This document shows, piece after piece, positions 18,196-29,101 of a DNA stretch of 64,000 bases. The stretch is from Pectobacterium actinidiae. GTDB lineage: Bacteria; Pseudomonadota; Gammaproteobacteria; Enterobacterales; Enterobacteriaceae. The position numbers were made by a program, and so were the translations under genes. How positions within the stretch are numbered: position 1 is the stretch's first letter; every line of letters begins with the position of its first letter. The DNA is taken from the NCBI RefSeq assembly GCF_000803315.1, contig NZ_JRMH01000001.1, forward strand, positions 2,542,001 to 2,606,000, written 5' to 3'. The notes beneath the pieces were generated by a model. The model worked only from the letters and a program-made list of their open reading frames with translations, did not search any database and was not told the origin of the DNA.

Positions 18196-19830
18196 CTAGT
18201 GCTTGATGATGTACATATCTTGCGTGTAATAATCACCACGCACATTAGGAGAAAAACCGCCAATATAGGTCTTAACCATCTGTGGCTGAACATAGTAATA
18301 GATGGGCAGTAATGGAATCGTGTTATCTAAAATATCTGAGGCCTGTTGATAAATAGCCTCTTTCTCCTGCTTATCCTCCACCGTCAGCGCTTTTTTCAAC
18401 AACGCGTCGTACTGTGTATTACTGAATTTACCGTTGTTGTTACTGTCATTCGTTTCCAGAGTATTCAAGAACGTACTGGCTTCATTGTAATCCCCTGTCC
18501 AGGACTGTCTGACCACCTCAAAATTACCGGTACGTACGGTATCCAGCATCGTTTTCCATTCCTGATTTTGCAGCGTCACTTCTGAGCCAAGATTCTTTTT
18601 CCACATTGAACTCGCGGCAATCGCCACGCGTAAGTGCGATTCCGAGGTGTTGTAAAGCAGGTTGAATTTCAGCGGATGTTTTTCATCAAATCCAGCTTCT
18701 TTCAACAGTTTTTTCGCTTCTTCGTTGCGCTGTTGCTGTGTCCAGCTTGCCCATTCAGGATCCTTACGCTGGAAGCCACCGATATTTTTAGGAATCAAAC
18801 TGTAAGCAGGCGTCTGTCCCATCCCAAGCACATTATTGGCGATAATATCTTTATCTAAGCTGAGATCCAGAGCGCGACGAACACGAGGATCGTCAAAAGG
18901 TGCCTTTTTCGTATTGAAGCGATAGAAGTAGGTACCGATCTGCGGCGACACCTTCACTTCCTGAGGGTATTCTTTTTTCAATGATGCGAACTGAATCGGT
19001 GATAAAAGCCCCGTAATGTCAATCTCGCCGGATTTATAGCGGTTTAACTCCGCCGCCTGCGAGCTGATCGGCAGGTACGTCACTTTGTTAATCACGGTAT
19101 GCGCGTTATCCCAATACTGGCTATTGCGCTTGCCGACAATACGTTCGTTAACCACCCACTCGCTCAGCGTGTAGGGACCGCTGCTGACAAAATTCCCGAC
19201 CTGCGTCCAGTTATCAGGATGCTTTTCTATCACCGCTTTCGGTAATGGCACCAGTACATGGTAAGCCGACATTTCCAGGAAATAAGAAAGTGGATGTTCC
19301 AGAGTCACTTCAACGGTATGACTATCCAACGCCTTGATACCCAAGGTATCTGGCGCCTTCTTGCCCGCCATAATATCCGCCGCATTCTTCACATACATAC
19401 TGGCGACGTAGCTGCCGTAAGGCGACAGCGTTTTAGGGTCGCCAAGGCGCTGCCAACTGAACACCACATCATCCGCCGTAATCGGTGAACCATTGGACCA
19501 TTTGGCATCAGGCCGCAGATGGAATGTCCACACCGTATTGTCTTTATTATCCCAGCGCTCGGCCAATCGCGGCTGAATCGTGCCGTCATCCCCGACACGC
19601 ACCAGATTATCGAAGAAATCATTGATAATGTGGCCTTCAACATCGCTTTCCACCTTATGCGGATCCAACGATGCCGGCTCAGAACCATTACCTCGCACCA
19701 ACTCTTGCTTGTCTGCCAGCGCCGTCCCGGCAGGAACCTGTGCCGCAAAAACCGATGTCATCGACCCTGTTGCACACAGCGTGAGAAGTAGCAGAGAATG
19801 TTTAAAACGTTTTTTGATCAACTCATTCAT
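18196..19830 (-). CDS. Oligopeptide-binding periplasmic protein (OppA/MppA type)
   Basis: A 544-residue ABC-transporter solute-binding protein of family SBP_bac_5. The signal peptide is residues 1-30 (hydrophobic LLLLTLCATGSMTSVFA, cleavage near AQVPAG). Family motifs include RGNGSEPASLDPHKVESD and WTFHLRPDAKWSNG. Length fits OppA (543) and MppA (537). No permease or ATPase gene is adjacent, so it probably feeds a transporter encoded elsewhere, as MppA uses the Opp membrane complex. An AGGAGGTT ribosome-binding site precedes the ATG. Confidence 0.9.
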   Translation of the reverse strand: MNELIKKRFKHSLLLLTLCATGSMTSVFAAQVPAGTALADKQELVRGNGSEPASLDPHKVESDVEGHIINDFFDNLVRVGDDGTIQPRLAERWDNKDNTVWTFHLRPDAKWSNGSPITADDVVFSWQRLGDPKTLSPYGSYVASMYVKNAADIMAGKKAPDTLGIKALDSHTVEVTLEHPLSYFLEMSAYHVLVPLPKAVIEKHPDNWTQVGNFVSSGPYTLSEWVVNERIVGKRNSQYWDNAHTVINKVTYLPISSQAAELNRYKSGEIDITGLLSPIQFASLKKEYPQEVKVSPQIGTYFYRFNTKKAPFDDPRVRRALDLSLDKDIIANNVLGMGQTPAYSLIPKNIGGFQRKDPEWASWTQQQRNEEAKKLLKEAGFDEKHPLKFNLLYNTSESHLRVAIAASSMWKKNLGSEVTLQNQEWKTMLDTVRTGNFEVVRQSWTGDYNEASTFLNTLETNDSNNNGKFSNTQYDALLKKALTVEDKQEKEAIYQQASDILDNTIPLLPIYYYVQPQMVKTYIGGFSPNVRGDYYTQDMYIIKH

Positions 19831-20061
19831 ATAACCTCCTGTTATAGCGGCATTGGTATTGATTACCTTGCAAGCCTCTCTTGTGGGACTTGCTTATAAG
19901 CACTCGCACGTCGCGTGACTCAAACGACACGTATCGTCCCACAGCTTGAATATTCAGGGCATGGCTGGGCAATAATTTTTACTTATTCCCCATGTAGTTA
20001 GCGTCTCTACAACATAACCATAATTCGCCTGAGGATACGAGAGTTTAATGTGGGAAAACGT

Positions 20062-20095
20062 GCGCTGGTGCGGAGGAATAGACGTGCACCAGCGC
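20062..20095 (-). terminator. Hairpin after acnA
   Basis: GCGCTGGTGC and GCACCAGCGC form a perfect 10-bp stem around a 14-base loop, about 20 bases beyond the acnA stop. On the minus strand it is followed by ACGTTTTCCC, a short T run. Confidence 0.65.
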
Positions 20096-20114
20096 GGCAG
20101 GAGAGCAAATCGTT

Positions 20115-22787
20115 CTACAGCATATTGCGGATAACGTAGTGCAGGATGCCGTCGTTCTGGTAGTAGGTCAGTTCGTTGCGGGTGTCGATACGGCAGCGGG
20201 TCTTGATCGTCTGCGTATTGCCATCAGCATCAGTGATGCTCACTTCGACCGTCGCCCCCGGCGTCAGCTGATTTAATCCCGTAATCGAAATCTGTTCATC
20301 CCCCGTGAGTTTCAGCGTTTTGCGCGTCACACCGTCGGGAAACTCCAGCGGCAGAATGCCCATCCCGATCAGGTTAGAACGGTGAATACGTTCGAACGAT
20401 TCGGCAATCACGACTCGGACGCCCAGTAAACGCGGGCCTTTCGCTGCCCAGTCGCGGCTAGAGCCAGAGCCGTATTCTTTCCCGGCAAACAGCGCCAGCG
20501 GGACATTGTCGTCCTTGTAGCGCATCGCCGCGTCATAGATCGTCATCTCATTTTGCGACGGGATGTGGCGGGTATAGCCGCCCTCTTTACCTGGCACCAT
20601 TTCATTGCGGATACGGATGTTGGCAAACGTCCCACGCATCATCACTTCGTGGTTACCGCGCCGTGAACCGTAAGAGTTGAACTCCGCCGTTTCGACGCCA
20701 CGCTCCAGCAAATATTTTCCTGCTGGGCTATCGCGCTTGATGTTGCCTGCTGGTGAGATATGGTCCGTGGTGACCGAATCGCCCAGCATCGCCAGAATGC
20801 GTGCATGGTGGATATCCTGAACCGGTTCCGGCTCTTTTCCCATATCCAGAAAGAAAGGCGTCTGGCGAATATAGGTCGATTCTTCCGGCCATTGATAGGT
20901 GGGGTTGTTGTCGACCTCGATATCTTGCCACTCCTGCGTGCCTTCAAACACGGCGGCATACTGTTTGTGGAACATGCCAGCGCTGACGTTCAATACCGCG
21001 TCCGCCACTGCTTTGGCCGATGGCCAGATATCTTTCAGGTAGACCGCTTTCCCGTCACGATCTTCGCCCAGCGGTTCTTGTGTCAGATCGATATTCATAT
21101 TCCCCGCCAGCGCGTACGCGACCACCAGCGGCGGTGACGCCAGCCAGTTCGTCTTCACCAGCGGATGAATACGACCTTCAAAGTTGCGGTTGCCTGACAG
21201 CACTGCGCCGACTGTCAGATCGCCTTCTTTTATCGCTGCTTCAATCGCATCCGGCAGCGGACCGGAGTTACCGATACAAGTGGTACAGCCGTAGCCGACC
21301 AGATTGAACCCCAGTTCATCGAGGAACGGCGTCAATCCCGCTTTGGCATAGTAATCCGTTACGACCCGCGAACCCGGAGCCAGTGAGGTCTTAACCCACG
21401 GCTTGGTTTTCAGACCGCGCTCGACGGCATTTTTTGCCAGCAGCCCGGCCGTCATCAGCACGCTTGGGTTAGAAGTATTGGTACAGGAGGTGATCGCGGC
21501 GATCACGACGGCCCCCTGCTGTAAACGATATGTTTCGCCTTCCAGCGTAAATTCTTCATAGTCAGAACGGTTCTTCACCGTGCTAACCTCCAGCTCCCGG
21601 CTGGCTTTAAAGGCTTCCGGTACACCCGCTAAAGGCACGCGATCCTGCGGGCGTTTCGGCCCTGCCAGACTGGTTTCCACCGTCGATAAATCCAGCGCAA
21701 GCTGGCTGGTAAATACCGGTTCATCACCCGCATTACGCCACAGTCCCTGCTGTTTACTGTAGGCTTCCACCAGCGCAATTTGTTCTTCTGCACGGTTGGT
21801 CAACCGCATGTAATCCAGCGTAATTTGGTCGATGGGGAAGAAGCCACAGGTTGCACCATACTCCGGTGCCATATTGGCGATGGTCGCGCGATCCGCCAAC
21901 GGCAGCGAATCCAGCCCATCACCGTAAAATTCCACAAACTTGCCGACCACGCCGTGTTTACGCAGCATCTGCGTGACCGTCAGAACCAGATCGGTTGCCG
22001 TGATCCCTTCTCGCATCTTGCCGCTTAGCTTGACGCCGACCACATCAGGGATCAGCATCGAAACAGGCTGCCCCAGCATCGCTGCCTCAGCCTCAATCCC
22101 GCCGACACCCCAGCCGAGCACACCCAGACCGTTAATCATCGTGGTATGCGAATCGGTTCCTACCAGCGTATCAGGATAAGCAAACTGCTTGTCGCCCCGC
22201 TTTTCATACCAGATAGCCTTGGCGAGATACTCCAGATTCACCTGGTGGCAAATCCCGGTTCCCGGCGGCACGACGCTGAAGTAGCTAAAGGCATTTTGCC
22301 CCCAGCGCAAAAACTCATAACGCTCGCGGTTACGCGCCATTTCGAGCTGCGTGTTATCCGTTAGCGCCTGACGATCGCCGAAGTGGTCAACCGTCACCGA
22401 GTGGTCGATAACCAGATCGACCGGCGACAGCGGGTTAACCTTATTCACATCGCCGCCCAATCGTTTCACTGCCGCTCGCATCGCCGCCAGATCGACCACG
22501 GCGGGCACGCCAGTGAAGTCCTGCATCAACACACGCGCGGGACGATAGGCAATTTCCCGATCAACGTGACCTGTTTTCAGCCAGTCCACAACCGCCTGAA
22601 GATCGTCCTGCTCTACCGTGTCGCCGTCCTGATGACGCAATAAATTCTCCAGCAGCACCTTGAGCGATTTCGGTAATTTATCGATGTTGCCAAGCGTTTT
22701 CGCCGCCGTCGGCAGGCTGTAGTAATGGTAAATCTGCTTCTGTACCGTCAGTGTGTCCAGACAAGTGTCGCGAAGGTGTGATGACAT
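20115..22787 (-). CDS. acnA: Aconitate hydratase A
   Basis: An 890-residue [4Fe-4S] enzyme interconverting citrate and isocitrate. The cluster ligands are visible in TSCTNTSNP and [31 protein letters not shown] and the C-terminal swivel domain ([16 protein letters not shown]) are typical. The start at 22787 has a strong GGGAGGA ribosome-binding site. AcnA is the stress- and stationary-phase aconitase in E. coli. The upstream 290 bases, between it and the symporter gene, should hold its promoter, but I could not assign specific sites. Confidence 0.97.
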   Translation of the reverse strand: MSSHLRDTCLDTLTVQKQIYHYYSLPTAAKTLGNIDKLPKSLKVLLENLLRHQDGDTVEQDDLQAVVDWLKTGHVDREIAYRPARVLMQDFTGVPAVVDLAAMRAAVKRLGGDVNKVNPLSPVDLVIDHSVTVDHFGDRQALTDNTQLEMARNRERYEFLRWGQNAFSYFSVVPPGTGICHQVNLEYLAKAIWYEKRGDKQFAYPDTLVGTDSHTTMINGLGVLGWGVGGIEAEAAMLGQPVSMLIPDVVGVKLSGKMREGITATDLVLTVTQMLRKHGVVGKFVEFYGDGLDSLPLADRATIANMAPEYGATCGFFPIDQITLDYMRLTNRAEEQIALVEAYSKQQGLWRNAGDEPVFTSQLALDLSTVETSLAGPKRPQDRVPLAGVPEAFKASRELEVSTVKNRSDYEEFTLEGETYRLQQGAVVIAAITSCTNTSNPSVLMTAGLLAKNAVERGLKTKPWVKTSLAPGSRVVTDYYAKAGLTPFLDELGFNLVGYGCTTCIGNSGPLPDAIEAAIKEGDLTVGAVLSGNRNFEGRIHPLVKTNWLASPPLVVAYALAGNMNIDLTQEPLGEDRDGKAVYLKDIWPSAKAVADAVLNVSAGMFHKQYAAVFEGTQEWQDIEVDNNPTYQWPEESTYIRQTPFFLDMGKEPEPVQDIHHARILAMLGDSVTTDHISPAGNIKRDSPAGKYLLERGVETAEFNSYGSRRGNHEVMMRGTFANIRIRNEMVPGKEGGYTRHIPSQNEMTIYDAAMRYKDDNVPLALFAGKEYGSGSSRDWAAKGPRLLGVRVVIAESFERIHRSNLIGMGILPLEFPDGVTRKTLKLTGDEQISITGLNQLTPGATVEVSITDADGNTQTIKTRCRIDTRNELTYYQNDGILHYVIRNML

Positions 22788-23030
22788 GCTTCCTCCCAAA
22801 TTAACTTGCTTTTAGGGTATATTCGTTATTCTGCATCGGGCGATTAATGAATAACCAGCCTGAGCTTGCGGTCTTATTTAAAGATAACACAAACAAAAAA
22901 TAACGTTTTTGCAACAATGTGATATGAACGCAACGATAGCTGTTAGCTATTGAAAGAAGCAGATCGGAATAAACGCGAGTGGGATGGAAAACAGTCACGG
23001 TAACGTACGAAAGAGAGCGAAAAGAGAAGA

Positions 23031-23051
23031 GAAAAACGGCCCGAAGGCCGT
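23031..23051 (-). terminator. Terminator of the DAACS symporter gene
   Basis: ACGGCC-cgaa-GGCCGT forms a 6-bp GC stem with a stable tetraloop. On the minus strand it is followed by TTTTTC. It lies about 30 bases after the symporter stop. Confidence 0.85.
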
Positions 23052-23079
23052 CTGCCCAGTGGATTAACCTGACGTTAAT

Positions 23080-24378
23080 TTAGACATTCCCGGCTGCCAT
23101 CACAGGTGCTTCTTCGTCGTCATGGTCTCGCTCTTCCAGGTCATGGTTTCGTTCCAGTTTGGCAACAACGGCGGTCGCCATACCGTTACCAATCACATTG
23201 GTTGCCGTGCGGCCCATATCCAGGAACTGATCGATACCAATAATCAGCAAAATGCCCGCTTCGGGTAAGCTGAACATCGGCAAAGTGGCTGCCACGACTA
23301 CGACTGCGGCACGTGCCACCCCAGCCATACCTTTACTGGTGATCATCAGCGTCAGCAGAATCAAGGTCTGCTCCGTCAAACTTAAATGGATATTGTAAGC
23401 CTGCGCGATAAACAGAATGGCGAAAGCCTGATAGATCATGGAGCCAACAAGGTTAAAGGAATACCCCAACGGGAGTACGAAGCTGGTGATTTTTTTGGGA
23501 ACGCCGAATTCGCTCAGTGCTTCCATCGTTTTCGGGTAAGCCGCTTCGCTACTGGCGGTGGCAAATGCCAGCATACTGGGTTCACGCAGCAGTTTGATCA
23601 GTCCCCAGGTGGCTTTCTTACCGAGGAACAGCGCACCAGCCCCGAACATGAGTCCCCATAGCAATGCCAGCCCAAGGTAGAACTCCCCAATGACTTTGCC
23701 AAAGTCGAGGAGCAGCCCCAGCCCTTCTGTCGTAATAGAAGATGCCAGCGAGGAAAATACCGCAAGAGGCGCTAACCGCATGACATAGTCCGTCACCCGG
23801 AACATCACTTTCGCCAGTTCCTCTATCATCGATTCCATCGTGACAGCATGTTTATTCTGGCCTTTCACAAAAGCCAACGCGGAACCAAAGAACATGGAGA
23901 ACACCAAAATCTGCAATATTTCGTTATTCGCCATTGCTTCGACAATGCTGCGTGGAAATATATGGGCAATAAAGCTTTTCAGTGTAAAGCCACCGGTATT
24001 CACGCCGGTATCTACCGCTATTGGGGTACTTGGAATGGCGAGATTCATTCCAACACCGGGCTCGAAGATATTGGCTAACATCATGCCAATAAAAAGGGAA
24101 ACCACGGAAGAACAAATAAACCACACCATCGCCTTCAGCCCTATTCGGCCAACGGAAGAAGAGTTCCCCATGCTAGCAAGGCCAGAGACCAATGTGGCGA
24201 ATACCAATGGCGCAATAATCATTTTTATCAGGCGAAGAAAAACATCGGTTACTAAATTAAAGTAGGATACGACCTCTTTGGCTTCCTGCGCCGTTAATAA
24301 AGCATGACAGGCACCGCCGACAATAATCCCTAGAAGAATAGCCAAGGCTATAAAAAACAATAACCCGTTCTTTTTCAT
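23080..24378 (-). CDS. Dicarboxylate/amino acid:cation symporter (DAACS family)
   Basis: A 432-residue inner-membrane symporter of the GltP/DctA fold. It shows eight or more membrane segments and the re-entrant-loop signatures: a serine-rich TASSEAAYP and the NxxGTx-like stretch near DMGRTATNVIGNG. The start at 24378 gives MKKNGLLFFIALAILLG and follows GAGGT; an upstream ATG would add 11 unlikely residues. The C-terminal tail is unusually acidic (DLEERDHDDEEAP). The substrate (C4-dicarboxylate, glutamate or aspartate) cannot be decided from sequence. Confidence 0.88.
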   Translation of the reverse strand: MKKNGLLFFIALAILLGIIVGGACHALLTAQEAKEVVSYFNLVTDVFLRLIKMIIAPLVFATLVSGLASMGNSSSVGRIGLKAMVWFICSSVVSLFIGMMLANIFEPGVGMNLAIPSTPIAVDTGVNTGGFTLKSFIAHIFPRSIVEAMANNEILQILVFSMFFGSALAFVKGQNKHAVTMESMIEELAKVMFRVTDYVMRLAPLAVFSSLASSITTEGLGLLLDFGKVIGEFYLGLALLWGLMFGAGALFLGKKATWGLIKLLREPSMLAFATASSEAAYPKTMEALSEFGVPKKITSFVLPLGYSFNLVGSMIYQAFAILFIAQAYNIHLSLTEQTLILLTLMITSKGMAGVARAAVVVVAATLPMFSLPEAGILLIIGIDQFLDMGRTATNVIGNGMATAVVAKLERNHDLEERDHDDEEAPVMAAGNV

Positions 24379-25198
24379 AGTAACCTCATGATAATGAATA
24401 GAATCAAACAATACACATTATTAGCAAACATGAGTCGCCTAACATACAGGCGTAAGCAACCTACGGCTTCTCCGATTTTTGCCAGCGTATTATCTGTGTC
24501 TTGATGTGATGGTAATAGTTACTCGGGATGCGTATTGACTTTTCCATCACGGATAGAAAAGATTTCGGCGAGACGTAACGTATAATTCGAAATGTTGCTA
24601 TTTATTAATATTGTGCACTCTCGGCGAAAATCGTTTGACATAACTACCCCTCCCTTATTACATGCGATAAATAAAGGGGTAGGTTAATCAACTTCACTTT
24701 TAAATAGCACCCCTTCATAACCTTCCCTATTTTTTAAATATCTACTAGACGCTAACCTTGGGGAATAACTTAAATCGACGGTATCATGAAAAATACGAAA
24801 TCTGTCACTAATGAAATTTTTCTTATCAAAAGATTTAGTAATAATTAATTAATCTCTATAAATCATGTATCAAAAAACATCCCCCACGCCGCTGATTTCA
24901 CCGTATTGCCTGCAAAAATCAACAACACCATTTATTTGACGCCTCTCTCTGATCTCTCCCCTCGCCCATCTGACTATCGCGCTCTTGCCCCCCAGAAGTT
25001 GCCCCGGAGTGACGTATGAAAATTTGGTTTTCCGCCGCAAAAATCGCCAAAGTTTCACGTAAAAATCATACATAAGGAGTATTTTGCAAGAGGCCTCACA
25101 CTCTCCCATTACGTTTTGTTGTAAAAAAACGACATGTCGTTATTCAACAATCATCAGCGCATGTGTTGATGGAAAAATAATAATAGGAAGGGGCTTCC
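24379..25198. other. 820-base AT-rich intergenic region
   Basis: It separates the divergent symporter and gstA genes. A hairpin CTACCCCT / AGGGGTAG (24644-24682) and a 14-bp perfect palindrome (25128-25141) are visible. A possible 79-codon minus-strand frame (24870-25109) has no family resemblance and is probably not real. This is the longest gap without a gene in the window. Confidence 0.6.
25128..25141. promoter_or_regulatory. 14-bp palindrome upstream of gstA
   Basis: AACGACATGTCGTT is a perfect palindrome 57 bases before the gstA start. It has the size and symmetry of an operator, but I do not recognise the cognate regulator. Confidence 0.35.
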
Positions 25199-25807
25199 AT
25201 GAAACTGTTTTACAAAGCTGAAAGCAGTTCTCTTTTTACACACATTGTTTTGATCGAATCCAAATTGGAATTCAAACTGGAGAAGGTCAATCTGCGCACG
25301 AAAAAGACAGAGCGTGGCACCGATTATACGTTCATCAACCCGAAAGGGATGGTGCCAGCGCTAGAACTGGATGATGGTTCTGTCCTGACTGAAGGTGTCG
25401 CTATCGCCGAGTACATTGCCGACCTGGTTCCACACTGTAACCTTATCGCCCCTACTGGCAGTATGGCGCGCTACCATACACTCGAATGGCTGAATTACAT
25501 CTCTGCTGAGCTGCACAAAACGTTTACGCCACTCTTCCGTTCCGGCACGCCGGAAACGTATAAAGAGCTGCTGATGGAGTATTTGCAGGTCAAATTCCGT
25601 TATATCAATCTGGTGTTGAGTGAACAGAACTATCTGGTCGCCAACCGCTTCAGTATCGCCGATGCGTATCTGTTTACCGTAATGCGTTGGGCGCAGTCGC
25701 TAAAACTGGATATGTTTCGCTACCCTGCGCTGGCGGCTTACCTCGACCATATTGCCGAGCGCCCTTCCGTCGTTACCGCGCTTAAGGTTGAAAGGTTGAA
25801 AGGTTGA
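25199..25807 (+). CDS. gstA: Glutathione S-transferase
   Basis: A 202-residue cytosolic beta-class glutathione transferase: N-terminal thioredoxin-like domain (1-80, with the catalytic-site region MKLFYKAESSS and the GSH-binding NPKGMVPAL...DDGSVLTEGVAIAEYIA) and C-terminal helical domain (90-200, with NRFSIADAYLFTVMRW). An AGGAAGGGG ribosome-binding site is present. The last codons and the stop lie inside an 8-bp tandem repeat, so the C-terminal residues (VERLKG) are set by repeat number. The order gstA-pdxY-tyrS-pdxH is as in E. coli. Confidence 0.95.
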   Translation: MKLFYKAESSSLFTHIVLIESKLEFKLEKVNLRTKKTERGTDYTFINPKGMVPALELDDGSVLTEGVAIAEYIADLVPHCNLIAPTGSMARYHTLEWLNYISAELHKTFTPLFRSGTPETYKELLMEYLQVKFRYINLVLSEQNYLVANRFSIADAYLFTVMRWAQSLKLDMFRYPALAAYLDHIAERPSVVTALKVERLKG

Positions 25808-25815
25808 AAGGTTAA
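25784..25815 (+). repeat. 8-bp tandem repeat across the gstA stop codon
   Basis: Three perfect copies of AAGGTTGA (25784-25791, 25792-25799, 25800-25807) and one variant AAGGTTAA (25808-25815). The unit is not a multiple of three, so a gain or loss of copies would change the reading frame at the gstA C-terminus. Confidence 0.9.
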
Positions 25816-25821
25816 TATGCA

Positions 25822-25847
25822 ATAGCGCCCCGAATTTCGGGGCGCTA
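25822..25847. terminator. Bidirectional terminator between gstA and pdxY
   Basis: ATAGCGCCCCGAA and TTCGGGGCGCTAT form a perfect 26-bp palindrome followed on the plus strand by ACGTTTT, in the gap between the convergent gstA and pdxY genes. Confidence 0.85.
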
Positions 25848-25853
25848 TACGTT

Positions 25854-26714
25854 TTACGCGAGGCGAATGGCCTGGAAATGATGACGCGGATTGGCAATCC
25901 CATCCTGAGCCGCAACCAGCTGTAGCTCATACTCATTCATCTCTTTCGTCACCAGCATGACTTCATAGACCGCCGCCGTGGTGTGCTCCAGCGCTTTATC
26001 CAACGCCACGCCCTTCAGCAAGTTCACCAGCAGTAATCCACTGGTCAAATCGCCCACGCCGACAGGTTGACGTTCAAACTCTACCAGCGGGCGGCTGATG
26101 TGCCAGGCATCCGTCGGCGTCACCAGCAGCATTTCAAAGCTGTCTTCACGCGTGGCCGCTCGGCTAAGGTGTTTCACCAGAACAATTTTCGGCCCTTTTT
26201 CACACAGGGCTCGCGCAGTCTCTATGGCTTCCGCCACGTTATGCACGGTACGACCACCCAGCAGTTCCAGTTCAGGTAGGTTCGGCGCGATAATGTCGGC
26301 CGCTAGCAGCGACTGCTGGCAGTGGAAATCAGATACACCGGGCGCGACGATACAGCCTTTCTCCGGCGTACCCATCACGGGATCGCAGAAGTACAGCGCA
26401 TCAGGGTTGGCGGCTTTTACCTGACGAACAATACCCAGAATATGTTCCCCTTGCTCGGCAGAACCGATATAGCCGCTCAACACCGCATTGCAGGTCTTCA
26501 GTTTGTCGATGTTCGCAATTCCCTGCACCACGTCGGTCAGGTGGCTGGCTGGCATCACACACCCCGTCCAGTGACCGTATTGGGTATGGTTGGAGAACTG
26601 CACCGTATTCAACGGCCAAACGTTTGCGCCCATCCGACGCATCGGAAACTCTGCCGCACTGTTACCGGCATGACCAAAAACGACATGTGATTGGATGGAA
26701 AGTATATTTTTCAT
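25854..26714 (-). CDS. pdxY: Pyridoxal kinase PdxY
   Basis: A 286-residue ribokinase-fold kinase of the B6 salvage pathway that phosphorylates pyridoxal. Landmarks: [24 protein letters not shown] at the N-terminus, [14 protein letters not shown], and the anion-hole region [13 protein letters not shown]. The start at 26714 is the ATG; a TTG three codons upstream is less likely. Lies downstream of tyrS, separated by a terminator. Confidence 0.96.
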   Translation of the reverse strand: MKNILSIQSHVVFGHAGNSAAEFPMRRMGANVWPLNTVQFSNHTQYGHWTGCVMPASHLTDVVQGIANIDKLKTCNAVLSGYIGSAEQGEHILGIVRQVKAANPDALYFCDPVMGTPEKGCIVAPGVSDFHCQQSLLAADIIAPNLPELELLGGRTVHNVAEAIETARALCEKGPKIVLVKHLSRAATREDSFEMLLVTPTDAWHISRPLVEFERQPVGVGDLTSGLLLVNLLKGVALDKALEHTTAAVYEVMLVTKEMNEYELQLVAAQDGIANPRHHFQAIRLA

Positions 26715-26760
26715 TAGATACAACTCAAATCCTTGCCAGCGCCTGTGCGCCTCAACTTAC

Positions 26761-26787
26761 AAGAAGAAAGGGAGCTGACGCTCCCTT
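26761..26787 (-). terminator. Terminator between tyrS and pdxY
   Basis: AAGGGAGC-tgac-GCTCCCTT forms an 8-bp stem, followed on the minus strand by TCTTCTT. It lies 11 bases after the tyrS stop and probably attenuates read-through into pdxY. Confidence 0.75.
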
Positions 26788-26798
26788 ATCGGTGATGC

Positions 26799-28076
26799 TT
26801 ATGCTTTCCAGCAAATCAGGCAGTAGTGCTTTTTGCCACGACGCAGCAAGGTGTAGCGATCAAACAGACGGTCGGAATCGCTGAAGGTATATTCAGGATC
26901 GGCCTGTTTTTCGCCGTTAATGGTTACCGCATTCGAAGCGATCATCGTACGAGCCTGACCGCGTGACGGCACCAGCTCGGCACTGACCAGCGCCTGTTGT
27001 AAATCCGCGCCGTTTTCCAGTTCAATAATCGGCATACCATCCTGCGCCAGTTGAGCAAAATCGTCCTGCGTCATATCCTGCAATGCGCCAGAGAACAGGC
27101 TTTGTGTAATACGACGAGCCGCCTCCAGACCCGCTTCACCGTGCACCATACGAGTCACTTCTTCGGCCAGCACATACTGCGCGCGTGGAGCTTTGCCGCT
27201 GTTTTTGTCTTCTTCTTCCAGCGCATCGATGTCTTCGAGGCTCATGAAGGTGAAGAATTTCAAGAAGCGGTACACATCGGCATCTGCCGTGTTGATCCAG
27301 AATTGGTAGAACTTGTAAGGACTGGTCTTGCTGGCATCCAGCCAGATTGCGCCGCCTTCCGTTTTACCGAACTTCGTGCCATCAGATTTTGTGATCAACG
27401 GTACAGTCAAACCGTAGACCTGTTTCTGGTTCATGCGGCGCGTCAAGTCGATACCGGACGTGATGTTACCCCATTGGTCAGAACCACCAATTTGCAGTTC
27501 GACCTCATGCTGTTTGTTCAGCGAGGCAAAATCGTATCCCTGCAACAGGTTGTAAGAAAACTCGGTGAACGAAATGCCGACGTCATCACGGTTTAAACGC
27601 TGCTTGACGGCTTCTTTGCTAATCATCTGATTAACGGAGAAGTGTTTACCGATATCACGCAGGAAATCCAGCACGTTCATATTGCCGAACCAATCGTAAT
27701 TATTGGCGGCGATCGCGCTGTTTTTGCCGCAGTCAAAATCCAGGAATGGAGAAACCTGACGACGAATTTTCTCTACCCACTCACCCACGGTTTCAGCCGT
27801 GTTCAGCTTACGCTCGGTGGCTTTAAAGCTTGGGTCACCAATCAGCCCGGTGGCACCGCCAACCAGCGCAACCGGCTTGTGGCCAGACAGCTGGAAGCGT
27901 TTCAGGCAGAGCAGCGGCACCAGATGCCCCAAATGCAAGCTGTCAGCGGTGGGATCGAAACCGCAATACAGTGCAATTGGCCCTTGCGCCAGCCGCTCTG
28001 CTAACGCTTCCTCATCCGTCACCTGGGCAATCAAGCCCCGCTCTTGCAATTGTTTAATCAGGTTACTACTCGCCAT
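26799..28076 (-). CDS. tyrS: Tyrosyl-tRNA synthetase
   Basis: A 425-residue class I aminoacyl-tRNA synthetase. The HIGH motif appears as HLGH in [11 protein letters not shown] and the KMSKS loop as KFGKTEG. The C-terminal S4-like RNA-binding domain starts at about residue 355 ([20 protein letters not shown]). The start at 28076 has a GGAG ribosome-binding site. Close in length to E. coli TyrS (424). Confidence 0.97.
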   Translation of the reverse strand: MASSNLIKQLQERGLIAQVTDEEALAERLAQGPIALYCGFDPTADSLHLGHLVPLLCLKRFQLSGHKPVALVGGATGLIGDPSFKATERKLNTAETVGEWVEKIRRQVSPFLDFDCGKNSAIAANNYDWFGNMNVLDFLRDIGKHFSVNQMISKEAVKQRLNRDDVGISFTEFSYNLLQGYDFASLNKQHEVELQIGGSDQWGNITSGIDLTRRMNQKQVYGLTVPLITKSDGTKFGKTEGGAIWLDASKTSPYKFYQFWINTADADVYRFLKFFTFMSLEDIDALEEEDKNSGKAPRAQYVLAEEVTRMVHGEAGLEAARRITQSLFSGALQDMTQDDFAQLAQDGMPIIELENGADLQQALVSAELVPSRGQARTMIASNAVTINGEKQADPEYTFSDSDRLFDRYTLLRRGKKHYCLICWKA

Positions 28077-28310
28077 CGATAACTCCATTTTTATAAAAAT
28101 AGGCCGTTACGTTCCCGTTGGGTTTACGCACAATGCCGTGAGAGATGCGCAGCATACCTGTTTGCTGTCGCATGATGATTTCGCTGCCGCATGACGTTAC
28201 GCAACCAGCTATGAACGCCATATCACCGCGTAATGCCCAGTCAACGCGAAACTTCATAGGATAAAGTGCTGATGATAGGAGCGCCAGCGTTTAACACGGA
28301 TATTTCGCGA

Positions 28311-28994
28311 TTAAGGCGCTAAACGATCGATCTGCCAGCCCGCGTCCTGCCGCTGGTAGAAAAATCGGTCATGCAGACGGTGTTCACCGCCCTGCCAAAA
28401 CTCGACAGAATCGATAACGACACGGAAGCCGCCCCAGAAGCTCGGCAAAGGCACCTCGCCATTCTGAAATTTTTGCTTCAATTCCAAAAATTTGCTTTCC
28501 AGCACGCCACGCGCTGAAATCCGGCTGGACTGCTTTGATACCCACGCGCCAATCTGACTGTCTTTCGGGCGGCTGTGAAAATATTTCAGCACCTCAAGCG
28601 CCGGTAGCTTCTCTACGCGTCCCAGCACGATTACCTGCCGCTCCAACATATGCCAAGGGAACAGCAGGCTGATGCGTGGATTGTTTTCGAGATGATGAGC
28701 TTTGCGGCTACCCATATTGGTATAAAACACCATGCCTTTCTCATCATAGTGTTTCAGTAGAACGATACGCTGGTAAGGCTGACCGTGTTCATCCACGGTT
28801 GCGACGGACATCGCGGTAGGATCGGCCAGTTTCGCGTCGCAGGCCTGCTTCAGCCAGCGTTCAAATAAATCCAGCGGATTTGCGGGAAGATCGCCTCGGC
28901 GAAGCCCGCCACGCGTGTATTCACGGCGGATGTCAGCAATATCGGCGGGTTGAATAAGAGGCGTACCGTCAGAGGGGGAACGTTCCTGAGTCAT
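28311..28994 (-). CDS. pdxH: Pyridoxamine 5'-phosphate oxidase
   Basis: A 227-residue FMN enzyme oxidising pyridoxamine/pyridoxine 5'-phosphate to pyridoxal 5'-phosphate. FMN- and PLP-binding residues lie in [22 protein letters not shown] and in the C-terminal [10 protein letters not shown], which is diagnostic. The start at 28994 follows AGGATATT; the longer frame upstream is not conserved. Lies between tyrS and mliC, as in E. coli. Confidence 0.96.
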   Translation of the reverse strand: MTQERSPSDGTPLIQPADIADIRREYTRGGLRRGDLPANPLDLFERWLKQACDAKLADPTAMSVATVDEHGQPYQRIVLLKHYDEKGMVFYTNMGSRKAHHLENNPRISLLFPWHMLERQVIVLGRVEKLPALEVLKYFHSRPKDSQIGAWVSKQSSRISARGVLESKFLELKQKFQNGEVPLPSFWGGFRVVIDSVEFWQGGEHRLHDRFFYQRQDAGWQIDRLAP

Positions 28995-29101
28995 AATATC
29001 CTGCTGTCGCAATGTCGGGCCAGAAGCGGGCGAAAATCCCATTTTGCTCCCGTACCCGAAAAATCGCAATCAGCAGCGACACCGCGATCGTGCGGCGTCA
29101 G

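Noticed and set aside
24870..25109. 79-codon minus-strand frame in the symporter-gstA gap
   Set aside because: No family resemblance, no clear ribosome-binding site, and AT-rich surroundings; chance frame more likely.
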